Notes under the pieces: generated by a model | What the model was told of the DNA's origin: nothing | Database searches by the model: none | Seen by the model: only the letters and a program-made list of their open reading frames with translations | NCBI RefSeq assembly: GCF_052857255.1 | Contig: NC_135497.1 | Location: forward strand, 115,574,380 to 115,638,379 | Length of the DNA: 64,000 bases | Source: Amblyomma americanum | Lineage: Eukaryota; Arthropoda; Arachnida; Ixodida; Ixodidae | Direction: 5' to 3' | Shown here: piece by piece, positions 32,351 to 43,018 of the stretch | How positions within the stretch are numbered: position 1 is the first letter of the stretch | Layout: every line of letters starts with the position of its first letter | Program-made: the position numbers and the translations under genes

Positions 32351-32597
32351 TACTGTGCTAATTAAAACCGACGAACGAACGTCATCTTTTCACACAAAAG
32401 AAAACCGCCACTGCTGACCAAAAGCCAGTGAGAGCTCACTGACAACGCATTTCGCACAGCTCACATTAACGCGGTATGCATCAAATGAACAGATGCATGC
32501 AGTTCATTTTAGAACGCGGCATAATATTCATGCGTTTCTGAACTAAACGAGACTTCTCATTCAAGTCACGCGAAATGCAACTTGCGATGAAAAAAGT

Positions 32598-32690
32598 TTC
32601 TCCATGCGGGATTGGAACCCCTGCGCCCCCCGTTGTATGTCGATTCTCCGGAGTGACGCGTTAGAGCACGCGGCCACAGAACAGCGCGGA
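32598..32690 (-). repeat. tRNA-like SINE-head remnant
   Basis: On the minus strand, GGCCGCGTGCTCTAACGCG is followed by GGGGTTCCAATCCCGC, a degenerate A-box and B-box pair with tRNA-like spacing. No complete cloverleaf can be drawn with confidence. Confidence 0.4.
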
Positions 32691-33162
32691 GTGATACACC
32701 TCTCTATATTTCTTTTTTTCGCTGACTACTTCCGTAGCCTTCACAGCGTTACACTTGATGTTTGAAATGGTCGTCCAAGGCACGAGCCTACATGCTGGCT
32801 ACCTTGGTAGTGTGTCGTCATTAAGCAGATGCCAGATGGTGCACATTTTCTCGGTATTTACCAGGAATTTTTAGCGCCCTTCGCCGTCCTTGTGCGCTCC
32901 TGGATTAATAAGGAATCGTGACTTGTGATGCTTTTAGTTAAATGATCCATTGCGTGAGAATTTTCTGCCGAATTGGCTTGGAAACTTTGAGTTATGCTAA
33001 GAGTAACTTGTGCATATTAGTAGTCTTTTCCTGCTAGACTTCGCAGGCAAAGCTTTCCCATTCTTGGCTTGTTGTGGCAGTTGTGTTTAGCTCATATTCC
33101 ACCAGATTTTGAATTCAATCTGCATCTAGATTTTCGGCGAGATCTAACACGAAGGGCTTGAA

Positions 33163-33335
33163 TTGTCCGACTATACATTATTTGAGGTGCGCAGTGTATG
33201 CCGCCCCTAATTGGGGCGCCGCAAAAAGAAAAAGAAAGTTCCCTTCCAATTAAGTGGAGTTGTCCGACTATGCATTAATCGATGTGCGTCATGTATGCCG
33301 TCTATGTGAGGGGCGCCGCGAAAAGAAAGGTAGTT
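33163..33335. repeat. Two tandem units of about 95 bp
   Basis: TTGTCCGACTATACATTA at 33163 and TTGTCCGACTATGCATTA at 33259 each lead into GTGCG, GTATGCCG and GGGGCGCCGC followed by AAAGAAA. Noncoding; the element family is unknown. Confidence 0.7.
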
Positions 33336-33429
33336 TATATTGGCTGCCAGTGCGTTCCGCGCTCGCGATAGGAAGCCAGCCCGCCCTGGCAGGCGGCGGT
33401 TATATAAGGTACTCGTCAACTAATGAGCC

Positions 33430-34040
33430 ATAGTGTGTGTTAATCTATGAATGAGCGTTGCGGCCTATTGCTGCAATTACCATAGATGAAATCCCCCGTC
33501 AGCTGTAGACAGGAGGTCCGCGTGAACTGTCAAACGCAAGTAGTATGTTAAAAACGTAAATGCAAAAGTTGATTAAGCAAATATGCGTTGAAATAAAAAG
33601 CAAAAATAAAAATTCGCTGAGGTTTAGCTCTGGTTAACCCTAGTTGAGTTGCGAAAGCTTCGTTTCCTCGGCACGTCGTCTACGCAGCGTCTCATTCCGA
33701 CGCTCTGGAGAACTCAAATCGGCCTCTTCCGCAATTGAAGAGTCACTCTGGGACGTGGCACGACTTCTAGCTCTTCGTTACGACGCTTGTCGATTCGTAC
33801 GGCGCGTTCTTCTGGCGTCCCTTGAGCGCGTTGTCTCTTCCTCGCTTCGTTGTGTCGTTGCTGCGTCTCTTTCGAGCTCTCCATAACGGCTAGAATACAC
33901 TGCTGTTGCTGTTGCTGACAGGAAGAAAGGAAAGTGTAAGGGCCTGCCTACTGGCTCAAGCTGAGCCACGCTCGCTGCCGCGTGCAGAAAGTAGGAAGGG
34001 GTAAAGGAAAGGAGAGGCGAGAGTGAAGGAAAAGACGCGC
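33430..34040. other. No recognisable gene
   Basis: An open frame at 33644-33886 is Arg/Ser/Leu-rich and shows no domain I recognise. The region may be part of an uncharacterised repeat. Confidence 0.4.
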
Positions 34041-34049
34041 CGCGCTAAT

Positions 34050-34222
34050 ATGCCCCGGGCCAATCCCGGAGGCAGTGCAATACCGGGCCGACCCGCGCCA
34101 GAGTGCTTGAAGCCAAGCACTCCGCCATTATCCAAAAATAAGTTTAATATCTTAGGTCGAAACACCCGCTGCAGATATTAAATCAGGTACAAGATATGAT
34201 CTGCTGGCGAAAGCACAACCTG
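34050..34222 (-). pseudogene. U2 snRNA pseudogene
   Basis: Minus-strand sequence shows U2 hallmarks in order. TGATTTAATATCTGC matches the stem IIa region, GATATTAAACTTATTTTTGG contains the Sm site (ATTTTTGG), and AGTGCTTGGCTTCAAGCACT matches the stem-loop III hairpin. CGGCCCGGTATTGCACTGCC then CTCCGGGATTGGCC matches stem-loop IV. The branch-point recognition segment (normally GTAGTA after GATCAA) is deleted, since GATCA runs straight into TATCTTG, and the 5' end is diverged. It is therefore a pseudogene or a U2-derived repeat, not a working splicing RNA. Small-RNA pseudogenes of this kind usually arise by LINE-mediated retroposition. Confidence 0.75.
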
Positions 34223-34623
34223 AAGCCGAACAATACACTAAGGTGAAGCGCATATATAAATACCCCCCGCGAGCTGACACCTCCTCTCCCTCTACCCCAG
34301 CGGAGCACATCTGGTGGAGCCAGTGGCGACGGCAGCGGCGTCGACGGCGGCGCCATCTGTTAGAGCGTGGCTGCGGCGTTGCTAGGCAACGGCGGCTCAA
34401 GGTCGTTCGTCAGCCACGGCACACGGCATACGGCTTAAGTGCGCGACCAGCTGAAATGGCTCGCGGGCTGGCGTAGTAAAGCTTTCGCTTTAAAAACTGC
34501 ACGCTTAAGCTTCGTCTTCAAGAGTCGGACGCGACAGCGTCTTACAGCGTTGCCAAGGGGTTCACGGGACGCCACCGTCCGTTCGGTGCGATGCCTTGCC
34601 CGTTGCACAATTCAAGTAAACGA

Positions 34624-34868
34624 AATGACGCCTGTCTCACGTATCTCGGTGGACACCCTAACCGCACCCGTAAGGGAAGGAAAATGAAATGAAAATTGGT
34701 TCTATGGAAAGGAAACTAAGCCTGTCACACTTATCTCGATGGACAACCGAATCGCGCCGTAAGGGAAGGAAAATAAAGTTGGTTTTAAGGAAAGGAAATC
34801 ATGCCTCTCTCACAGGTGGTCGAAATTATTCCGGAGCCCTCCGCTACAGCGCCTCTTCAACACCCTCT
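34624..34868. repeat. SINE debris, mixed orientation
   Basis: Two antisense SINE tails (ATCTCGGTGGACACC... at 34643, ATCTCGATGGACAACC at 34734) are followed by a sense body piece (GGTGGTCGAAATTATTCCGG at 34816). This mosaic immediately precedes the target site of the LINE at 34899. Confidence 0.55.
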
Positions 34869-34884
34869 AGACTAGCTAAGGCCT

Positions 34885-34898
34885 CTCCATATCCTCCT
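34885..34898. repeat. Target-site duplication, left copy (14 bp)
   Basis: CTCCATATCCTCCT here equals 40683-40696, flanking the LINE. Confidence 0.85.
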
Positions 34899-34928
34899 GA
34901 GTGAGTGAGTGAGTAAGAACTTTAATTT

Positions 34929-37900
34929 TCACCGATGTAGGAGACCCCCTACTCCCCATCCCCGGCACGCAGGCCTGGAGAACGGGGGCCGGGGTCTCCG
35001 CGACTTAAGACAGGCGAAGCGACAGTGTTTCTTCGCGGCTTTAGCCGCCAGGCGGATGGCTTGCTGCTGGTGGGCGAGGGACTTGCTTCGCAGCATCAGT
35101 TCCCAGGCTTCTCTGCTTCTTATGTTCTCCTTGGCGCCCGGGGAACCAGGGCATTGCCAGATTATGTGGTCTAAAGTACCCCTCTCTCCACATGTCGCGC
35201 ATTTATCGTCGGCTCTTTCCTCCACTTGCGTGTGGTAGAGCCAGACGGGGTTCGGGAAGTTCCCGGCTTGCAGGCGCCGCCATGCGACTGCCTCCCTGTT
35301 TGTTAGCGCTCGGTCCGGTGGTGGCAGGGACCGCCTACCAAGTCTATAGTGCTCTATGATCTCTTTGTATGTCTGCAGCCTCTCGTCCATCCCTTCGCAA
35401 CCAGGCGGCTCTGCGGCTGCCCGGAAGTAGAGTGCTCGGGCTAGCTCGTGCGCCGCCTCGTTGCCGGGGACGGATTCGTGCGCGGGGGTCCAAATTATTC
35501 GAACTCGTCTATCGAGTTTTTCCTTTTCCAAGATTTTGACTGCCTCCTTCGAGACCCTCCCTTTTCCAAAGTTCCAGACAGCTGTTTTGCTGTCGCTAAT
35601 GATCGTACTGGCTTCCGTGCCAACGCAAGCGAGCGCTATTGCAACTTCTTCGGCCGTAACTATGTTTCGACTTCTAACGGAAGCGGCGGCGACGGGTACG
35701 CCGCGGCCGTCAACGACCGCAGCCACCGCCGCCCCCAACTTTCCGCTAGCCGCGTCCACGTAGGCGACTCCTTTCGGCCCTATTTTGTCCGCGTTTTTTG
35801 CGAGAGTCTCGGCCCTCTTCCGTCTCCTCTCACCGTTGTATGTGGGGTGCATGATTTTAGGTAGCGGGGGCACTGTTATGTGTTCGCGGCATCCTCGTGG
35901 AATGTCCGCGTGTTGTCATGTCCCCCTGTCTGACTGCAGCCCCACCCAGCCAAGGATGGTTCTGCCCGTGGTAGATTTGCTTAATCTTTCCAGTTGTGCC
36001 ATGCGCACAGCCTCCGCTAGCTCCGTCCAATTATTGTGCACACCCATTTCGAGGAGGCGTTCAGTAGAGGTCGAGATGGGGAGTCCCAGAGCCCTCTTCA
36101 CGCATCGTCTGATGAGTGCGTCTATTTTCTGCTTTTCGTCCGATCTGATGTTTAGGAATGGTGTGGCGTAGCATATTTGGCTAGTGATGTAAGCCTGCAT
36201 TAGTTTCAGGAGGTTTCGTTCTTTAAGGCCTCGACCCTTGAGTGCGATTCTCCTGAACAGACCCATGACTTGCGTGGCGTACGCACTCAATTTCTTTATC
36301 GTTGTATCATTGTACCCGTCCGCTTGTAGAAATAGCCCCAGGATCCTAATCTGCTCGACTTTTGGCACTGTTTGGCCCTCTACTGTTATGTTGATGTTTA
36401 TCTGGCGTTTGTGCCTGAGCGCCTTCGGATTGTAAATAAAGAGCTCCGATTTTTGGGGAGCGCACGAGAGGCCCCTTTCAGCCGCATAGGACACTACGGT
36501 GTCTGCTGCCGTTTGTAAGCGCTCCTCGATGTTCGCGTCGCTGCCCTGGGTGACCCATAGGTTGACGTCGTCCGCGTACATGCTGAATTTCAAGTTTTCC
36601 ACTTTTCTCAATTCTGCCGGGAGATTTCGCATGGCAACATTAAAGAGGAATGGGGACAGCACTGAACCCTGCGGCGTACCCATACTACCTAGTTTGACGG
36701 TGGGGGATTCAATGTCCTGAAACCTTATTTTTATCGTTCTACCCGACAGGAAGTCCTTTATGTAGCCGTACGTTTTGTTTCCGACCCCCAGCTCTCGGAG
36801 GCCAGAGAGGATTGCCGCGTGTTTTACGTTATCGAAGGCCTTCGTCAGGTCGAGACCTAATATTACCCTCGCGTCCTTGGTGCTATTTTCTATGATGTCG
36901 TGTCTCAAGCGGAGCATTACATCTTGTGTGCACAGGCCGGGTCGGAACCCTACCATTTCGTGCGGCCACAGATTGTTGAGCTCCATGAAACGCGTTAGGC
37001 GCGTTTGGACTACCCGTTCCATCAATTTCCCAATACAGGATGTTAGAGAGATTGGCCGTAAGTTTTCTAGCTTAGGGGGTTTGCCCGGCTTCGGTATTAA
37101 AATCACGTTTGCCGTCTTCCCTTGTTGTGGGAGGCGGCCTCTGTCCCATACGATGTTCATGTATTTGGTGAGCATGCGGATGGAATTATCGTCCAAGTTT
37201 CGGAGGACCTTGTTTGTAATGCCATCTGGACCAGGGGCCGACTTTGTTTTTAGGCCTAATATTTCGGCGCGAACCTCCGCTTCCGTGATCGGCGCGTCTA
37301 GGGCCTCGTTTGGGGGTCCTTTGTACTCCGGCAGGAGTGAGGTTTTTGTATCTCCTATGTACATATTAATTAATTTTGCCATGAGTTCTCTGTCCGAGCC
37401 CTCAAACGTGTGCCTGGCTTTCGTAAGTCTTATGCCCGTTTGGGTTTTCGAATTATCAGGGTCAAGCAGGTGTCTGAGTAGACTCCACGTATTAGCTAGA
37501 CTCATGTTCCCTTCCATCTCGTCACATCTATTGCACCAATTTTGTTCGCAGAGTTTTGCTGCGTAATCCTCAATCTCTTTGTTGTGCCTTGCTATCCTTC
37601 TTCTAAGGTTCCTGTTCCATCTTTGTGACCGGAGGCGTTTCTCCATGCCGCATTTCGCTTCCCACATGTGAAGGAGTTTGCTATCAACCGTCGCTGGCGC
37701 ATCGTCTTCTCGCAGGGTCGTGGTTGCCCTCTCGACTTGTTGCCTAAGTTCCTCCGCCCATTGCTCTATGTTTTGGATATCGCCTTCCGATTCACCATTT
37801 TCTCTAATTTGCCTGAACATGTCCCAATCAGTGATCTTGGGTTTTTTGAGGCGACGTGTTTTGACGCCCTTGCTGAGGGTGAGAGCCAGAATAAAGTGGT

Positions 37901-38549
37901 CGCTGCCTAAATTTTGATCCGTGTTTTTCCAGGCCGCGTCTCTCGTGTTTTTCCCAAGGGTGAGATCCGGGGTGGTGTCTGCACAGACGCTGTTTCCCAC
38001 TCTGGATGGGCAGTTAGGGTCCGTCAAAAGGGTGAGGCCAAGTTCGTGTATGTCCTCCCATAGTTGTCTGCCCTTGGGATCGTGTCTATTGTAGCCCCAT
38101 TCTTGGTGGGCGGCATTGAAGTCCCCTAAGATTATGAGTGTGTTGTTTCCAGCTGCTCTAATCGCCTTGCGGAAGAGGGCGCGGAAACGTGCCTTTCTTT
38201 GCTGGGGGGTGCTGTACACGTTTAAGATGAAGAGACTAGCCTTGTCTTTGCGACCGGTGATAATTTCTACTAATACGGCTTCGATATCCCGTGAGTTGAC
38301 CTCATGCTCGACTACCGCTATATGTCTTTTAACTAGCGTGGAGACGCGAGATTTTTCTCCTCGGTCACTGTGGAACGCTTGATATCCCGATAATTTTGGT
38401 GGTCCCTTTCCCGTTTCCTGAAGGGCTATAGCTAAAGGTTTTTCTTCAATCTGCTCTAAGTGCTGCTGCAAGAGCGCTCGCTTGCGTTGGAAAACGCGGC
38501 AGTTCCACTGCCACACCAGAGTGTTTTCATTTTGGCTGCGCCTGTCCAT
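34929..38549 (-). pseudogene. LINE ORF2: endonuclease-RT-RNase H with one in-frame TGA
   Basis: About 1207 codons in one frame, interrupted only by TGA at 35916-35918. The endonuclease shows LAIALQETGKGPP, LIILGDFNAAHQEWGY and NLGSDHFILAL. The RT shows SAPGPDGITNKVLRN, RPISLTSCIGKLME, GLDLTKAFDNVKH, GTPQGSVLSPFLF and catalytic FSMYADDVNLW. After the TGA, RNase H shows VAYVDAASGKLGAAV, EEVAIALACVG, IISDSKTAVWNF and NEAAHELARAL. A terminal CCHC-like motif follows (CATCGERGTLDHIIWQC). CGA to TGA, a CpG-type transition, would explain the stop. The frame begins with an ATG overlapping the ORF1 end by 23 bp, suggesting reinitiation or coupled translation. The protein nicks DNA, copies element RNA and degrades the RNA strand. 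Confidence 0.9.
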
Positions 38550-40419
38550 TTTGCCGTATTTGAGTACCCGTCTTTCCTAATGTAGTTAGCCTCTCGTTGA
38601 AGGCGTTCTGCACGGCAGTGAATTGCGCGAGTTGCGTCTGTAATTGATTCATTGCACCCATTAGTTGGGTGAGGAGGGTCTCGATTTTTTCGAATCTTGC
38701 TTCGTACTTAGCATCTCTAGCCTCTAGTTTCTTTTCTACTCTACTTTCGAGTGCCACCAGCGGGTCCGTCTCATCCCCTTTGCGTTTTTGCGGGGGTGGC
38801 CTGATTGTTTCAGTAGTCATTTTCTCCCCTTCGTTGTCCCTCGGCTCGGGGCGCGCGATTACTGCCTTCGCAGGCGGGAGAGAGGGCGTCTGTTTCTGTG
38901 CCTGTTTTTGGGGTACCGATTGGTTCCTCGGTGGAGAAGGAGGGGTACTCTTTCCCATTTTTAGATTTTGGATCTCTGCAGTGAGCGTGCGGAGCATGCT
39001 CTTGAGTTCTTGATTCTCTTTTTCTAGCTTTTCGATTCTCTCATCTGCCTCTCTATTTGCCTGGGGACTGCTGGCTGTGAAGCTTACCGATTTTCGATCT
39101 CCACTCGAACCGCGTCTGCTTGCAGGTGGCCCCCATGGCGCCTTGGGGTCCCGTGTGAAGCGCCCGGGACTGCTGGCCGTGGAGGAGGAGTCAGCCGAGG
39201 TTCTCGAGCTAGAGCGCCTTCGCCCTGAGCTGGATCGGCTCCTGGTACCGGAGCTCGAGCGGCGGCGCATGGAGTTGGCGGTTGCTCTTTTTTCCAGCCT
39301 TGGGAAGTCTCCCTCCTTGGCTGTGAAATGGTTGTAGACCTTGCTATTGGATCTGGATCTTCTTCCCGGTGTTCGGGATTCTTCGTCACCCTTCTTGGCT
39401 CTCGAGCGGCCCTCGCGTTCGCCGGCCCGTGGTGTATCGGTCATTTTTTGTTGGTCCTGCTGGTCCAGCTTCCTCTCCCATTGTCTCTTTTTGGAGATAT
39501 ATGGGGCCCTATATATTTCCCGGCAGCGTTTGTCGCCGAGAAGGTGTCCTTTTCCGCAGAGCTGACATTTCGGCTCGCATTGGTGGTCATCTTTAGGGTT
39601 TTCTATGCCGCACCCCCGGCACTTCCTATTCGTCGGGTCCGGGCAGACATCTTCTCGATGTCCCATGCGGCCGCACGCGAGGCAGACCTCATACGTCTTC
39701 TTGTATAAGACGCATCTTTGTGCGAAGGGAGATAGATATACCCAGCGCGGCACCTTCTGGTCCTCGAATAGGATCAGTATTGACTTAGAGGCCGCTCCCA
39801 GTCTTCGAACGCCAAGTACTGTAGGGTTTTCCTTTCTCCTGCGTATACGCTCCAGGAGCTCTTCATTGGAGTAGTGCAGTGGGACGTCGTGCACAACTCC
39901 CTTGCCACAGTCTTCAGGCATGGTGGGGTACGCCGTTACCTCGATGTTTTCGTTGTCGTAAAGGACGGTGCGTAAAATCGAGTATCTTCTTCCACGCTCT
40001 TCGCTGGTTGTGGCGATTAGTATGGATTGTTGTTTTACGTTTGCCGAGAAGATGTCGTCCTCAGCGTCCTTAGGCTCGATGCCGGCGGCGCGGGCAATTG
40101 ATTCTGCGAGCTCGATCATTCCTCCTTTTATAAGGCGGTTGACTCCGCCTCGGGGGCGTATTATTATTTTCTCGGCGTCCTTGGGCATCCGCACTGCTTG
40201 TCTTTCCACTGACTTTTCCGCCAGTCTCCTTCCGATGGCGGCCTTATGTCCTGTAGTCTGCCGCTCCTCCCCATCCCTGGTAGCGGCCCGGGTTTCATCT
40301 CCGAGGGGCACCACGCGGCCCTTTTTCTTGGTGAACCAAGTCCCTGTCTTCAGTTCTACAGGGTCGATGGTTTCCCCCTCCACACATTCCATCGAGCTAT
40401 TCATGTTCCTTTGCGGCAA
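38527..40419 (-). CDS. LINE ORF1: gag-like protein with three zinc knuckles and SR-rich region
   Basis: An intact frame of 630 codons. The N-terminal third is charged and ends in a likely RRM-like fold region. Three knuckles follow around residues 245-305: CLACGRMGHREDVC, CRGCGIENPKDDHQC and CQLCGKGHLLGDKRC. A stretch around 375-440 is rich in Arg-Ser pairs (SSSGTRSRSSSGRRRSSSR). A coiled coil follows (EADERIEKLEKENQELKSML), then a second predicted coiled coil near the C-terminus (residues 560-605). Such proteins bind element RNA into ribonucleoprotein particles. The SR-like segment is notable because it could recruit phosphorylation by SR kinases; that is inference. The start is the first ATG after the 263-bp 5' UTR, and no stop is present. 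Confidence 0.85.
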   Translation of the reverse strand: MPQRNMNSSMECVEGETIDPVELKTGTWFTKKKGRVVPLGDETRAATRDGEERQTTGHKAAIGRRLAEKSVERQAVRMPKDAEKIIIRPRGGVNRLIKGGMIELAESIARAAGIEPKDAEDDIFSANVKQQSILIATTSEERGRRYSILRTVLYDNENIEVTAYPTMPEDCGKGVVHDVPLHYSNEELLERIRRRKENPTVLGVRRLGAASKSILILFEDQKVPRWVYLSPFAQRCVLYKKTYEVCLACGRMGHREDVCPDPTNRKCRGCGIENPKDDHQCEPKCQLCGKGHLLGDKRCREIYRAPYISKKRQWERKLDQQDQQKMTDTPRAGEREGRSRAKKGDEESRTPGRRSRSNSKVYNHFTAKEGDFPRLEKRATANSMRRRSSSGTRSRSSSGRRRSSSRTSADSSSTASSPGRFTRDPKAPWGPPASRRGSSGDRKSVSFTASSPQANREADERIEKLEKENQELKSMLRTLTAEIQNLKMGKSTPPSPPRNQSVPQKQAQKQTPSLPPAKAVIARPEPRDNEGEKMTTETIRPPPQKRKGDETDPLVALESRVEKKLEARDAKYEARFEKIETLLTQLMGAMNQLQTQLAQFTAVQNAFNERLTTLGKTGTQIRQNGQAQPK

Positions 40420-40682
40420 GCGCCGCCGAGAATGTCTCTCCTCTGCTGGGCCTACGAGTAGGCCGAGCGATTAGGCCTAACAATCCCGCGTGGCCGCCGA
40501 GAAATAGGCAGATCGCGTGCCTACCTTCGAGAGTTGCCGTCCCCCTAGACTCCTTGTCACGCTGATAGTTGATTCCAACGATGATTTGTGCACTGACGGT
40601 CCAAACTTGGGCTAGAGCGGCCGTGTTCGACGGAGCTCATCGAACATGCGTCCGCTCGCTCCGGCTGCCTGGCGTCCGAATC

Positions 40683-40696
40683 CTCCATATCCTCCT
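40683..40696. repeat. Target-site duplication, right copy (14 bp)
   Basis: CTCCATATCCTCCT, matching 34885-34898. It marks the 5' end of the LINE. Confidence 0.85.
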
Positions 40697-42430
40697 CTCT
40701 TTTGTGGCTACGTCATTACACTACGACGGACCAGCTCTCGGCGCTTTCGAGGAAAGCCCGTCGCGCCCCCACTTTCTCCAACCCGTTTCCGTGATCTTGG
40801 TGCAACAACGCGTGCGCGGAGCAGTACCAGCTAAGTATCGAATTTGATTAAATATTTTTATGCTTTTATTACTGCTTTGCTGCAAAAATAAAAATTATTA
40901 TGTAAAAATTTATACTTTTTGGTGAACCGCTCATTTTTGAAGGTAATATTGTTTTTTGCAAGTGGTCTTGTTATACATTTTCGTTTTCGTACAGAGTGCT
41001 CGACTGTAAAATGCGTTCGCAGTGCGGTAAACATCAGTGCTTCCTTCATTTCGTGAATGTAGTTGCACGTGTTCGCATTTTTGCATTTCTTTTTTGTTCG
41101 TGCAGCGTGTGTCACGAAACTAAACACTGTTTCAGAGTTAGCACCGGTACGGTAACCACGTCGGTAACGACGAGGAAGTACGTCGGTGCCGGGAGGTGTG
41201 CGTCCAGTGTGCAGGCTGTGGTAATGCCTGGGCATTGCTGCGTACCGCGGTTCCACGGGAACTATGATGGTGGTGAGCGTGTGCGAGTCTCATCTTCCCT
41301 TCGAACCAAGCAAGAAGAGCTCAATGGATTAGAGCTACCCACCGTGCGGACTTCGCTCCAGGAAAGCGGTCGGTGATAAGGAAACATTCTTTTAACTGTA
41401 GTTGTTACTACTCCCTCAGTTGCATTGAAAACGCTGCGGGCAGCATGTTGCGAGATAATTCCGTAGTGCTGCCTCCTTTGGAAAGGACAAATCTGTAAAG
41501 CCGTAGCGAAATATTATTGCTGACATTAAGTTCACTCGATATTTATAGAAATTGCTCTCGTACTGTCATGCACCTGTCTGATTTTTAAACTTCAGGTTCC
41601 AGAGCTTTTAATGTCTTTGTTTTAATGTCTTTGTTTTTTCTTATCCCAGGTCTGCGAGCGCCACTTTAAACCGTCCGACATGGTAAATAGAACAAGCTAC
41701 ACAGATACAAAGTCCGGAAAAGTAATTGAAGTGGCTCTGAAGCTCGTACGGTTAGGACATGATGCTGTTCCAAGAATACTTCCAGACTTCCCGGCATATC
41801 TTTCTGCCTTAAATGCAAGCATGTCACGAGAGGCCCCAGATGAAAAGAGGACGCGCCGAGGGGCAGCTGCGTTACAGGATGCCATCAACTTGTCTATTGA
41901 AGCACACCAGCTGGAAGAGGAAACAAACAAATTTGACAACTTTAAGGCGCTGTTGAAATGCATACCATGTGTCAAGGTCTCCAAATTCGGGATGGTGGTT
42001 TCCCAGCATGACTTAATACTCTTCCTCAATCTGACTGTCGATGGTACCCCAGCAATAAAAAAGTCAGTTAAAATCATCGAGAACCTCTCTCTAAAGCTGT
42101 ATTTTCATGATGTTGAGGTCACCAAACCTGATGGCGTGGAGATCATTCCGAAAACTGTGAATGATATTCGGTGCTTGACAGGTCTGTTGGATGCCTTTGA
42201 GAGCTCTGATAAGGCTCCTGTCTTCCGCAAACCTGAAGACAAGACAGGTGGCATATTGAAGCTCGTGCTATCTCTTCTTGAAGACGCAACAAATAAAGAA
42301 ATGCAAGACGAAGATCGGCAAGATGCTTTGACATTTTTAAAGGAACAAGTCTTTCTCCTTTTAAGCAAGTCACCCCACTACTCTTCAGAGCTGTTGGTAT
42401 TTTCCAGCCTTCTATTTACCATCTCTCCTC

Positions 42431-43018
42431 TGTGGGGTTGAATTGGGGAGATACGTACGTTCTCCCCACTCAATCGCGGCTGACACGGTTCAAAGCCGCC
42501 CGGACCCCACCCCGTGATCGCGTACGCTACCGAGCGCACGCCGACCACGGCGGGCCTTGCTCTGGGGGAACAAAGGAACGACACATTGGCTGACACAAAC
42601 AGGCATTTATTGCTACAGAAACAATAACGCCAGCTAGCAACAAGGTACGCTAATGAATCAAGGACGTCCGACTCACCAGCAAGGTTCCGAGCGAATGTTC
42701 GCCCGCGCTAGGGCAAGGGATATAATCTCCGCAGGCCGGACGGGACGAGTACGGGAGCCTGTCTCCCCGTCGCTTCTTCGCCCCGTCGGCGAAGAGCGGA
42801 GCCCCGAGCGACGCGTCCGCCAAGGGTGATCATCCCGGCCCAAGAGACCCCATCTCCCGCGGGCAGGCTTCAGCAGTCTCCCGCGCAGCGACGCTGGCGC
42901 CCTCTCTTGCCAGTTAATGTAACTGGCAAGGGAACGCGCTCATCCTCGGGGTACGACTGCTGCTGCACGGTGCCTCGCGGGAAAGCAAACTCAGGGGGCT
43001 GCAGGGCAGGTCCCCACA
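42431..43018 (-). repeat. 3' LTR of the non-autonomous element
   Basis: 588 bp, TG...CA ends, nearly identical to 44329-44916. Differences include ATACGTACGT versus ATAAATACTT near the start and GGGATATAATC versus GGCATATAAAC in the middle. A purine tract (TTGGGGGGA in element sense) lies just inside it at 43019-43027. Confidence 0.88.

Larger units (their letters stand above)
34899..40682 (-). mobile_element. Full-length I/R1-group LINE, 14-bp target duplication
   Basis: The 5784-bp element on the minus strand has a 263-bp 5' UTR (40420-40682), ORF1 (38527-40419), and ORF2 overlapping it by 23 bp. ORF2 encodes endonuclease, reverse transcriptase and RNase H. A short 3' UTR ends in a TCAC-type repeat (gagtgagtgagtgag on the plus strand at 34899-34914). 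It is flanked by CTCCATATCCTCCT on both sides. Three zinc knuckles in ORF1 and an RNase H domain after RT place it in the I/R1 (I superfamily) group. It looks complete, with a single visible defect, a TGA between RT and RNase H. It sits in SINE-rich DNA. Confidence 0.92.

Noticed and set aside
34249..34400. A TATA-like CATATATAAATACC and an RFX-box-like GTTGCTAGGCAAC suggesting a promoter
   Set aside because: No coding exon follows within reach, and the sequence may belong to a repeat. The motif matches alone are too weak.
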